Assembly (NCBI GenBank): GCA_029298735.1
Contig: JANSLP010000236.1
Span: 1-53,092 of the forward strand
Length of the DNA: 53,092 nt
Direction of reading: 5' to 3'
DNA from: Ophiostoma sp. CBS 140.51
Lineage: Eukaryota > Ascomycota > Sordariomycetes > Ophiostomatales > Ophiostomataceae
Positions 34,826-45,763 of this stretch are shown here, piece after piece. The translations under genes were made by a program, and so were the position numbers. A model generated the notes under the pieces. It did no database searches and was not told the origin of the DNA. It worked only from the letters and a program-made list of their open reading frames with translations. The stretch's first letter is position 1, and the number at the start of each line of letters is the position of its first letter.

Positions 34826-35913
34826 TTATATTCTGTTGGCCAGGGGCTTGGACGACATGACAGTCCGGCGTCTGTACGTCTCGCGGTACGAGATGCGCTC
34901 CACCATGCCGAAACCAATGACTGCAAGAGCAACGGTGAGCCACACGCTGGTGACGACGAGACCGACGGGGAAGATCATGATTTGGACGCCCGGCAGAACG
35001 AAAGCGACCGTGCCATTGTGCAGGCCGTTGACGATCTCGTTGACGGCCGCCTGAGCAATGGTGGCGTTGGACATGACGACAGTCTCGCTGAACACACCGG
35101 CGACAAAGGCAGCTTCATTGGATGAAACGTTGGTGGCAACCGTCTGGCCGTTGCTGTTGGTACCGGTAAGCGTGACAACAGGCATAACAAGTGCCTCAAG
35201 CTGAGCCCTATTGGTAGTTGTTAGTATTGGAGCATAAGAATTGGCTAGAAAAGAATACAGGCCGCTTACATGTTCATGTCGGCAGTCATCATTTCCTTCT
35301 TGATCTGGCCGACAAATAAGTATTGCTGCAGAAGCCGCAGGCTACCGTTGGCGGCAGTGTCGGCACGACCGACCACTAGCTTGGATGCGGAGGCCACCGA
35401 GACAGGCGACACTGAAGCGCCCGAGTAACTGAGTCCGACCTGGATGTTCTCAGGCGGAATGCCCTCAAACTCGCCCGACGGCGTCGACAGCTGGAATAGC
35501 CGCAGGTCGGCCTCGAACGTGCCGGTCGTGTTGTCGAGTGCTGGCAGGTTGTAGCAGATACACGTGCCCGAGGGGTTGGACGATTCAGGCAGCTTGACGA
35601 GGGCGGAGTTACAGGCCGTGGTGGCAGTGTCATCCCACGCTGTCATGTTGATCGTGCCGTCGGCGTTGAGGACGACGCCCGTGCCGGCCGAAGTCGTTGT
35701 TGTCGTCGTGCCAGTTGTGGCATTTGTCGTGTCGCGTTGCTTGACCGTAACGCGCGGCATGTAGCCGCCCTCCTCCGCGGCCATGGCGGCCATCCTCCGT
35801 TCCCAATCATGCGTCGTGCGCCCGGCCAGATCCGCACCACCGGCAATTTCCTGAACACCGGCGTGGACCTGGCTAGCGAGCACTGATGCTGCAATGACCG
35901 TCTTCCAGAACAT
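34826..35913 (-). CDS. Secreted or single-span membrane protein, unknown function
   Basis: Two minus-strand exons, 35913-35270 and 35207-34826, encode 341 aa; the 62 bp intron has an ACTAAC branch. A signal peptide is clear (MFWKTVIAASVLASQVHA). A Thr-rich linker (TTGTTTTTTSAGTG) follows at about 67-80. A globular extracellular region has a few Cys (CNSALVKLP; SGTCICYNLPAL) and many N-glycosylation sequons. One hydrophobic span at about 289-316 is followed by a basic tail (YRETYRRR), which predicts a type I orientation with a short cytosolic end. I do not recognise the family. It is probably a plasma-membrane or cell-wall-facing surface protein of filamentous fungi. Its 3' end lies about 140 bp from the tRNA gene. 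Confidence 0.82.
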
Positions 35914-38900
35914 GGTTGCTGCTTGTCGTCGGTCGGATTGAATTTTGATTGACGAAAAGAGGGTTTGTTGAATAATAGTAATTGTAAATTAAAACTTGAT
36001 CGAGCCGTGTCGAATCCGTCCGGCGGCGACTATTTCTGGCGTTCGATATATATCGCGCGAAGAGAAAGACTGAATAATGTAAGGACTGTAGATAGTTTGT
36101 TGTTGTTGGATACCGGTGGACTCTCTGCTTGCCTTCGGGGCCGGTGATCGCAGAGAGTAGGAAGAAACACCCAGTGTCGTCGAATAGAGCGGTATAGTGA
36201 GAAATAGGTAAAAACAGGAGAGAAAAAAACGAGGAGGGGAAAAAGAGAAGAAAAGAGGGAGGGAGAGAATGGAAGAATTGAAGAAACGGATTACAAAGGA
36301 GTGAAAAGAGAGAACTGCGAAAAGACCTGCGTCAGCGATCGTTCCTGCTTCCCGTCTGGATTATGGTGGACCGCTCTGCTGGGAAAACAAAGGCAAGAAA
36401 GAGAGATCAAGAAACGAAAAATTGCAAGATTCGAGAAAAGAAAAACGAGAGTGTTTCGGAGTATAATACGTAACAGCACGGAGTCTGATACCAGTACGGT
36501 GAAAAAGGCAACGCCAGCGGAGACCTAGGAAAGGGGGAGAAGACGTATGCAGTCCGAGAGGGAAGAGACACAGGCACGAGAAAGAGAAGACAAAATTGAC
36601 AAGCACAGGGGTTTGTGTGAGAGAGACAGCAGGATACATAGGTACACAGGGCAAAGCTTCCTGCAAAGAAACGCTCGCAAGGTTTTGCTGGCGACTGCAC
36701 GGTGTGCGATACAACGTCGAGGGCAGCATGGAAACAAATGGGAAAATGACTGTTATGCATCGTGAACCAGAGCCGGGGTTCCACCTCAACAGGGAACGCT
36801 ATCCACCCGCCATGATGTGCTAGAGCCTTTGCTTCAGGGTGATGGGGAATGGGGCCATGAGTGGGCCGTCTTGGGGAAGGAGAGAGAGCTCCAGACATAA
36901 GACACAGTGAAAAAGCGAGACGAAGAGACTGGCCTCTACGTCGGCCTTGCCTTTGGGTGTGGGATCAATGTTGCAGCGCGGAAAAGACCCATGGAGCGCG
37001 CGGCCGTTTTTTGTGAGGCCTGGCAACGGTCAAGATACGAGCTGCACAATGCCAGAACAAAGTGACAGACCGATCGACCGGGGGTGGGGACCAGGGCAGA
37101 AGCGTGAGTGCTGTGAGCCCAGATATGATGCCACTGGTCGAGCGGGTGTGTCTAGGAAGAGTTTCGCTTCGGAGAAGGAAGGGGTGCAAGGAAGAAAGCC
37201 AGTGCTTCAGATTGGTCATCGTGAAGAAGGACAAGTGCAAAAAGAAATAAATTCGTGCTTCGGAGATGCAGAGACAGAGTGCATCTCAAGGGGCAATGGC
37301 ATCTTGCAGAAAGGGGGTTGTCGGATCGACCGACGATGTAACAGCGTGAGTCTGAGCTTTGGGTGGATGTATGACAGCGCAAAAACACCAAATTCCCAAA
37401 ACAAGGGGGCCCAGAACACCAGAGCCGCCGCCAAGCTTCAGGTGCGGCCCAGTCCACAACGTGAAGCAGAAAGCGCAACAGAGCCCTGTCCGTCAAAAGT
37501 ATGACCTGTGATTGGCCAAAAGCAAACAAAAACACCAAACCGGCCCCGCAACTGTGGCGTCAGGGGTTCTGTAAGTCAAAATAGGCGGGGAGGAGGCTCT
37601 AATACAGGGCAGGTGCCGACGACCAGTTCGTGGCTTGATAACAGGCGGCTGCCCAGTCTGGCAGGAATAAGGTTGCTGCTCCGAGAGGCTGTGTACTTTT
37701 GTCTGATATATTTTTTCCTGCAACGGGAAAGAACGAAGGAGAAAGAAGCAAGTATGTCGCGAGGCAGTGTGGACGAGGAACGAATAAGTTCAGGGAAGGG
37801 GCGGTGCACTAAAGTATCAGGCGAGACATCCAGGTCTCGTGAGAACAGAGACAATGAAGGAAAGGACCTCAGGAAGGTCCCAAACAGAAACATTGCCGAA
37901 AAAAAGATGACGCGTGCAAGCCGCGTTGCTTTATTGACTAAGAGTTGCAATTATCGACCTCTTCATTTATTTGCATCGTGAACAACAGCAAGAACACGAT
38001 ATGCATTCTTTTTGATTGGCAACAAATAAACCCTTGTTGACGCAAATCTTGTCTGAAACAGATACATATTGAGGGAAAGGAGGGCCACCCTTTTACCTTC
38101 TCCGGTTTGCACCTTCTATACCCATTCTGATGCGACGCTACAATGCGCGCTGCAGGAACGCAACCACTATCAGCAAGCTCTTTTGCTCACTAGCCACAGT
38201 GGCCTCCCGAGTTGGCGACTGAGGCGACTTACATATACACGGCAGATGTGGGCGACAAGAAGCAGCCAAAAATGATCTTCTCTTGGGCGCGTAAAAATAG
38301 ACCTACAAATGGCACTTAAAACACACCGAACAGAAACGAATGAAAACGGGAATAAAGACGCCGCGAATTGAGGGAGGTGGAAAGCAGCTAAAACGACCAG
38401 GCTACGGGCCTGCTTTCTCTGCCGTTGCACAACCTCCTTTAATCAAAAACAGGAATATGCAGTGCTCGCTCACCCCAGTCGTGCATAGTACATAGTCATG
38501 GACATAATCAGTTTATTTATATCAGGAGGGGAGCATGGGATGGACGTAGCGAAGAAGAAGATGCCAGCCATGTGTCAGTGGGCGACTAAAATGGCTTGTC
38601 AAATGCAGGACTGACTTTCTATCACATATGTGAAGCAGGTGCTGGCAAACAAAAAATATGAAAAATGGACGTAACAAGGCAGCTTGACGGAGAAATAAAT
38701 ATCGATAGCACCAGCCCATTGTTTGCACTCCTTGTCTCCTTTTCTCCAGGAACCTGGTTCGGGAGATGCTCATGCCATCTTTTTACACCGTGCGTTGCAG
38801 ATGCCACTAGGAGAGAGCTAAGACAAGTGTTAATACGGATGTGTTGCGTGTGTTGACTATTTTTTCTTTTCTTTTTAAAGCAATAACAACTGGAGATGGG

Positions 38901-39531
38901 CGATTTTTCTCAGTAAGAGTGGAAATACTTACTTCAAATGCACATTGTTTACGAACTACTGTCACTTTCAAATTTAGTTGGCGAGCATCGTCGAGTTCAT
39001 TTTTGGCCATACAAACTCGACTCGTCTGTCGAGTTTCAAACCTTTGATATTAAGACTGAGAGCACTGAGAGCTGGCATACTTCGGTATCGAGAAGCGTTG
39101 TGCAACATGTACGGCACCTCTCGATTAAGACATGCTTATTGGAATGTTCCATGAAACTAAATTAAAGGAGCCAGAGCATGTCGTCTGATACAAAAGACTG
39201 GAGAAAACAAAACCAAACATAAAAGTGCTAGAATAAAATGCAAACCAGGGTATTATAACGTGCCGCCGTCCTTTCATAAAACTGGAGGGGAAGAAGAGAA
39301 AATGAAGAGAACCGAAGATGAAGACTGACAGAGGAAACAAAACAGAAATAGTATGGGAGACCAGATATCAGAGCCCGAAAGTAAAAGACAAAAAAAATGA
39401 AAAGGGGCAAACCAAGCTGACGAGCATATCGCGGTTGTTGCCGATGTATCCTCCCTCCTGTGGAATTTCCAGTCATCAACCATTACGTGTGCTTATCCTT
39501 GACTCGTAAACCATGAAAAGAAAAGAAACTC
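35914..39531. other. 3.6 kb intergenic region, purine-rich on the plus strand
   Basis: Frames of up to 185 codons occur on both strands, but they are low-complexity and motif-free. From about 36150 to 37950 the plus strand is strongly G+A-rich, so the minus strand is pyrimidine-rich, as in long leaders and promoters of this genome. The right part (38.0-39.5 kb) is the 3' side of the glycosyltransferase gene. No gene is called. Confidence 0.55.
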
Positions 39532-41193
39532 TCACATCACGCGCACTCGGCCCTTGAGGTATAATGCAGCCTTGATGAAGATGAGGTAGACACCCACTAT
39601 ACCCCAGAACCCCAGAATGATGCCCAGGCCAGCAGTAAGGCGAGCATCAACGAGGCTGGTGTCGATGCTCTGGGCCCAAGTCTGCCAGGACGAGGGAGGC
39701 TCCAGCTTCTTCCGGGCGGCCACCATCTCAGCAGTCGTCAGTTTTGTGCCAGAGGGATATCCCAGGAGCGGCTCTCTCTCGCGAGCCGACTCTTGCTCGT
39801 CCTCCTCCGCAAGTTCCTCGAACTGCGCCTCGTCCAATGCCGCCTCGCGCTTGTCGATGGCGTCGAGCATGCGCCATGCGACGGTGTTGTTGATCTTATC
39901 CCACGTCGCCTCGCAGGCCTGCCGCCGAGCTTCGCTAGCCATCTTCCAGCGCAGATCAGTGTCGCCCACAAGAAGAAGCACCTTGTTAACGAAACCTTCT
40001 AGGTCCGCGGGAGGCACCAGAAAGCCGGTGGCACCGTGGTCGACAATATCGCTCGGGCCGCCCTCGTCGCGTGCAATAACCGGAACGCCGCTCGCCATGG
40101 ACTCCAACACCACAAGACCGAACGTCTCGGTGATGGAGCAGTGGAGGAACATGTCGGCCGAGGCGTACGACTCAGCCAGTGTCTCACCGACCTGGAAGCC
40201 TGCGAAGATGACCTTGCCCTTTTGGACCAGATCGGAAAACAGAGCCTTGACCTCGTCCTCGACGGCTGTGTTCCGGTTGCCACCCACAATGTACAGCTTG
40301 AAGGCCAAGCCGCGACGGTCCAGCTCGGTAGCAACATCCGCCAAGAAGTTGAAACCCTTCTCGCCTGCGATGCGAGCGACGCACACAAGGATGATCTCGC
40401 CGCTGGCGGCCAGGGTTTGCCGCAGCATCTCGTTGCGGCGGGTCGGGTTGAACATCTCCGTGTTGACACCACGGCGCAGCAGCTGCATCTTCTCGGGGGC
40501 TACCCGGTTCTTTTCCAGATAGCGGCGGACGAAGCGGCTTGGGTAGAAGATGGTCTGGACAGACGGGTGGCGGAACAAGAAGCCCTCCACTTGAGCGAAG
40601 CAGTACACGGCAAAGTCGCTGAAGGGGGCCGGGAAGAGGATGGCACAGTAGCCAGACAAGTCGGTTTGGAAGTTGGCCAGGACAGGGATTTGGTTCTCGG
40701 CCGGCTGTTGGCGCACCTGCAACATCACCTGAAAGCCTAGTGAGGCAGGACTTGCTAGGTAGATGAGATCTGGCTTATGGCCGTTGAATGTGCGTGCGTA
40801 AAGGGCCGAGAGGCGGACTGGGTAGACGATGGACAGCTCCGGGTTGAATGGCAGAGGGTAGCCGTGAATGCGGATCTCGGGGTTCAAGGGCACGTCGTCT
40901 ATTGAAGGAGACTCGGAGACGACGGTCGGAACAAATGTGTTGACCTTTGTGTGGTTATGAGGGGCGACAACGGCAACGTTCGCGCCATGAGCACGAAGGT
41001 GGTTAACAAGCATCAAAGTTGTGCGCGAAACACCGTTGACGGGACCGAAAGACTCTGTGCAGAGCAGAATGCGCTTTCCACGCAGGCGTTCGGGAAACTT
41101 GGAAAGATCATGCAGAGGGCCTTGGGTCACCGCAGAGAAAGCTGCGGCTGTGTTCTCGACCATCGTCACGGACGGGCTGTCTTTACTCGCCAT
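39532..41193 (-). CDS. Family 4 glycosyltransferase with C-terminal membrane anchor
   Basis: A single minus-strand exon of 553 aa. The N-terminal Rossmann-like half begins at RILLCTESFGPVNGVSRTT (41-59), whose GVSR glycine-rich loop is the acceptor-side signature of GT4 enzymes. The donor half carries LVCVARIAGEKGF (269-281), and the EX7E motif ETFGLVVLE with Glu356 and Glu364, then GGPSDIV and GFLV. This is a retaining GT-B enzyme using a nucleotide sugar. It lacks a signal peptide but has one strong hydrophobic span near the C-terminus (about 519-541), followed by KGRVRVM, so the catalytic domain should be cytosolic on a membrane. Overall layout recalls bacterial mannosyl- and sulfoquinovosyl-transferases acting on lipids. 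Donor and acceptor are not determined. It is divergent to the UDP-glucose dehydrogenase gene 4.6 kb away. Confidence 0.9.
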   Translation of the reverse strand: MASKDSPSVTMVENTAAAFSAVTQGPLHDLSKFPERLRGKRILLCTESFGPVNGVSRTTLMLVNHLRAHGANVAVVAPHNHTKVNTFVPTVVSESPSIDDVPLNPEIRIHGYPLPFNPELSIVYPVRLSALYARTFNGHKPDLIYLASPASLGFQVMLQVRQQPAENQIPVLANFQTDLSGYCAILFPAPFSDFAVYCFAQVEGFLFRHPSVQTIFYPSRFVRRYLEKNRVAPEKMQLLRRGVNTEMFNPTRRNEMLRQTLAASGEIILVCVARIAGEKGFNFLADVATELDRRGLAFKLYIVGGNRNTAVEDEVKALFSDLVQKGKVIFAGFQVGETLAESYASADMFLHCSITETFGLVVLESMASGVPVIARDEGGPSDIVDHGATGFLVPPADLEGFVNKVLLLVGDTDLRWKMASEARRQACEATWDKINNTVAWRMLDAIDKREAALDEAQFEELAEEDEQESAREREPLLGYPSGTKLTTAEMVAARKKLEPPSSWQTWAQSIDTSLVDARLTAGLGIILGFWGIVGVYLIFIKAALYLKGRVRVM

Positions 41194-44100
41194 ATCTGAT
41201 GCCCGTATATTTCTCTGCCTTGCTGGCGGTAAACGTGGCGGACAGCGTATGTCTTTAGGATGGGAGGTGAGAGATAAGTGTGCAAATAGGATGTGGTAGC
41301 GATATATCCTGGTTGAAAACTTTGGAACGTCAGTCGGCAGCCTGGTGGCCGGCGGCTTGCCACGTTTTCATTGCTTTCTTGTAAACGTACCCCTCAGAGA
41401 TCACAGGATTGGTCGGTGTAGTGATGTAGAGAAATAAAATATAAACGGCAGAGTTGACGCAGAGCCGACTAGACACAAATATGAGATGTGAGTGGTGACG
41501 GATGCGGGATGTTGTATATAAACGTGGCCAGGTAAATTGTGTTGAGCTGAAAAATCATTTAGAGTAGTGAGGTGGACAGGCTGAAGATGTAAGTGAAATC
41601 GATCATAACAGCACCGACGTCATATAGTTCGGCAAACAATAGGATCGGGGAGGAGTAAGTGAAGTAAAGATGAGGTGGGAGTGGCTGTAAAAGTAAGGGA
41701 CAGAGACACGACCCTGGCGGGGCACGCGTAGAGGGGGGGATGTAGGAAATACAAATACAAATACAAAATGGACAGTCACGAATACTAATGTACTGATGCG
41801 GAAGGAACGAGGCAACAAAAAAAAAATCATTGATCTGGTGGGGTTATGCAACCGGGACGGGCAGGAGCATGAGCACAAGCAGAAGGGCACGAGGTATGGG
41901 GGAGGGGCAGCACGCGAAGCGAATGTGTGCGAAATAGAGCAGTGCGCGCGACATCGTGATAGCTGAGAAGGGCATGATTGGAAGAAACATGGCCGCTGGC
42001 CAGCTGGGCTACTCGCCTCTCCTCTCGGCTATTTAGGCGTGGACGGCCGCGCTTTAGTCGGAATACCTCGCGGCGGTGTCTACGCCGATCCCTGAAAGGA
42101 AGGAGGAGTGCTAGACGACGTCAAGAAAAGGAAGAGGACATTCTCTTTTGCGCGACTGCCGAATGTAAAAAAAGAAGAAAAAGAACGAGGGGCAGGCTGT
42201 CATCTCTTCAGTCGCTCCTGCTCTTACATCTCGCAAGGAAAGAGCGCGTGTGACCAGGCCATCGCCCGAGTCCAAGACGCCAGGCCGTCAACTTTTCTTG
42301 CACTGCGCAGTGTTTTGCTACGATTTTGAGCAAAAAAGACATAACAGACCTTCAACCGTTTAGCCCAGAAGGGCAGCAAAGCTGTGCATTGTTGCGGTTG
42401 GCTTATCATCTCGACATGTTGGCCATGGCCCTGCCGTCCGGGAGGGCAAATCAGATGCGGTAGACGGTCAGCGTGGCGGTGGACAGCTGGCCAATCAGGG
42501 TGCGTGTTTCCTGCACACAGGTCCCAAGGCTGTGGCTGTAGTAGAATTTGGGTGATCGTTTTGTGTCGCGGCAAAAGCTGTGAGCATGACTGGCACACAG
42601 CAGGTCGTCTGTTCCACACGCAAGAGCGAGCGACACAGGAATGTACTGTCGCCGTCTCACAAGAGGGTGTATCAAATCGGCTGTGTTGCCTGGGCCCTCG
42701 TGTCTACGCCTGTGGCCGACGTTGGCACCTCGACCATCGACATGAACTGTTGACTTGACTGCCCTGTGACGGGTGTCTCGCTTGCTCGTGTGGACTGTCC
42801 TCGGGATCTCTTTTAGCCACACTGTCAGTACCTCCACCACACCCTATTTGGCCCTTTGTTTTTCTACCCGCCGTTCAGCCGCTGCCGTATCTCTCTCAAC
42901 GGCTGGTGTCAGGGTCCTCTGCTCGATGCCGGGCAAAAGCGGACCTTCCGTGACGGGAGCGTTGAGTTATCGATAAGAGTGAATGCGGGGCCTCATCACT
43001 GTCTGTCTGTTATTCATATGGGTGAGGCTCATAACGCTCATAATGCATCATATCTTACCTTGCCCTGTCATAACGCGCGTTACGTCCAACGCGTCAGGTT
43101 CATCTGTCTTCATTTAGTTGCCATCCATCTTCTTTTATTCTGTCTCTGCCAATTGCCCGTCTGATATAAGTATCCCGTACCTGCTTAGGTATGATTAGGC
43201 GACATGCCAACTTGCAACAGTCAGCTATAATGGTGGACAAGGCCGTCAGGCTAATGCGATAGAGAGACCGGCGTGAGCACAGAAAGGACACAAAACACGG
43301 AGTACATACAGCTCATCTGAAAACAATGAATAATCAGTAATAGTACTCCGCACGTCCTTCGCACCCATTCACACCTCGATGTGATGCCCGGTCTTGGAGC
43401 CGTGGATGCTCGCAGTCTAGATTACTGCTTCATCAAACCTTTGAACGCCATCAAGACGCCATCGAACTGTTGCGCGAGACAGGCCCCATAAAACAGAAAT
43501 TACCATGCCCTGCACACAGTCTCCGCCGTAGCCTGCAAAACATTCAACGCACCCGGACCAAAGCCTCATTGTCGTGCCCCATCGTCTTCCCATCCTCGTT
43601 TGCTTCAGGGGCTCGAGCCCAAAAAGGGATGTCGCCCAGAACGATCTTAGCCTAGCGCTAGCGACCACTGGGCCGCGCTAATTAGACATTATTCCCATAA
43701 AAATTCGCGATCTCCTAGCTGCTCCTTTCTGCGTTGTGGCCGAATAGAGTCTAACGCAGTATTGCTTTTTGTCCTTTTGTTCTCGATTTTCTTTGTCAAA
43801 AAGGCCAAGATATTGGAGGACATTTGCCAATACTAAAGTTTTGCTGTGTTCTTATTCAACGATATTTGAGGTGGCTCAAAGGCGGGAAGGAACAGGACCG
43901 CTGTGAGGCTTGCCTACTACTGTGGAAAAGGGAAAAAGCACCACACAGCTGCTCCCTTGGGAAGGGACACACGCCGTTCCTTGTAGATACGGCGTGGGAA
44001 GGATGTGGCGACGTAACCGCAACCATCTCACTCCCACATTGGAAGGAAGAGCAGCTCGTAATCTTACAAAAATTTGAAGCGCATGGCGTGCAACTCGCTC

Positions 44101-45763
44101 AACTCGACCCCTTTTCGTCCAAAGTCTCTACAAACACTCTCGAACGAGTTTAACTTGGTTCTGTTTCCAAGCCCAAGTACTGTGTACATCGGCGCAGCCT
44201 TGCTCCCCAGCCGCTCCTAATATTTCCTTACCCAGAACCTGGTTGACGCCACCAAATGGCTTTTGATCACTACCGGGCTGAGAAAAGTATTAGTTGCCCA
44301 ACCAAAAAAAAAGACCCTGGCCGTGTTACCTTAATCGCTAAAGTTTAATGCAAAGTACACCGTACTTGTCTGTTGAACGCCCCACCGCCGTGTAAGATAC
44401 CCTGCCGGATCCCGTCCCAACAGAGACGAGGCCCCTGGCTCCTGCCCGAATCGCCACACCAATAGACTCTTGTACCTTCCCACCCGCAGAGCCTTCCGAA
44501 TACAGCAACTTGGCTGGGCGAGAAGGGCTGAGAAAGCCGATATTTCGATATATGCGCCCGGGAGGGAAAGAACGGTCAGCGCCGGCCAACAAACGGTCGT
44601 TGTGGTGTGAAGGCCTCGTACACAATACAATACGGAGGGCTGCATGAGGGCAAAAAGACCTACTTTTGTCCACAATACGAAGGTGCTGACAGCAGTGGTG
44701 ACATCTCCATGTCCCCTATCCCACCCATCCCTCCTTCCTTTTAGATTCCCTCTTGACGGCGTTTCTACGCGCCAGTGATCTTCTTTTGGCAATCGCGTTA
44801 GAAAGGGAAGGCGCGCCGCACTTCGGCGCATTTTGTCGCTTGCATCAAAATATTTCTGCCCCCTGAGTTCAAACTCCTTGGTTCCATGTCCTATCCCCCC
44901 ACTCCCACCACGCCAACACCATCCTTTTGTGGCCAAGGCAAGGGACTCTATCAGGAACGCCTCCAGGAACAGTATCTTGCAAGCATCTAGCCTCCCATTT
45001 TCGTTGGCGTTGCGACCGCCGACCGCCACTTGCATTGCCGGGCTTCTTTTTTGCCGTACATTTGCTTCCCATTCCTCTTGGCCTCACCCTCCCTCACCGT
45101 CCTTTTCCTCTCTTCGTGCCCCCTTTTCTCTTTTTCTTTGCTTTCCTCTGTCAAAGTACCATCCCTCGTTCTATTGCAAAATTGCTGCTCTTCAACCGGA
45201 AGGGAGGCTTTCTAAGGAACAAGATCGGCGCCCTGCCTTGCCCTCAACTGTCTTGATCAAGACGCCGTTCTTGGTTAAGGGCCTGTCTCACTTTTCTTCG
45301 GCTTCTTTCCACCTCGTGTTATCTCACTCTTCCCTTTGCTCGTTTTCTCTCCCTCGCACGCGTTGTGAGCCAACTCGGCAGTCTCACAGTTTTTGCAGTC
45401 GTTTCGTCTCATCTAAAACCCTGTCGTCAGCCACCTACGTTTCTGTCCTCCTCGACAGTCTCGTCTACCTTGTTTCCCATTGTTGATCCTCAAGATCGAA
45501 GCTTTGTTCAGCTTTGACTCGGTGGGCCCTCCTATTCCCAGCTCAGCTACGTCGTATCTCACACCACGCCAGACAGTGCTCCATACCCTGCGACGGAGTA
45601 CTAAAACGGACCCTCTTCCACACGTGTCCACATTGAAAAGCAACCAACCCCCCTCCCTCACCCCATTGAGCCTCCGTTCGCCGCCCTTTTTTTCTCGCCT
45701 GGTCAAAGCATACATAGGCACGTCCTGTCCCGGTTCGAGATCATTTTTTTTTCGCTTCTCGAC
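41194..45763. other. 4.6 kb divergent intergenic region
   Basis: It lies between the glycosyltransferase and UDP-glucose dehydrogenase starts and has no supportable gene. Frames such as 44833-45486 (+) read through pyrimidine-rich leader sequence. A hexamer repeat (AAATAC, three copies) is near 41750. From about 44870 to 45763 the plus strand is CT-rich and ends in a T-run before the ATG, a long leader for the dehydrogenase. Confidence 0.55.

Noticed and set aside
36947..37504. 185-codon plus-strand frame
   Set aside because: Arises in purine-rich DNA; Arg/Gly/Ser-rich product without motif and a non-ATG start.
43583..43683. tRNA-like sequence on the minus strand
   Set aside because: It has A-box-like and B-box-like stretches (GGCTCGAGCC), but no matching acceptor stem or foldable anticodon arm.
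44833..45486. 217-codon plus-strand frame
   Set aside because: Reads through the CT-rich leader of the dehydrogenase gene, giving a Ser/Pro/Leu-rich artefact.
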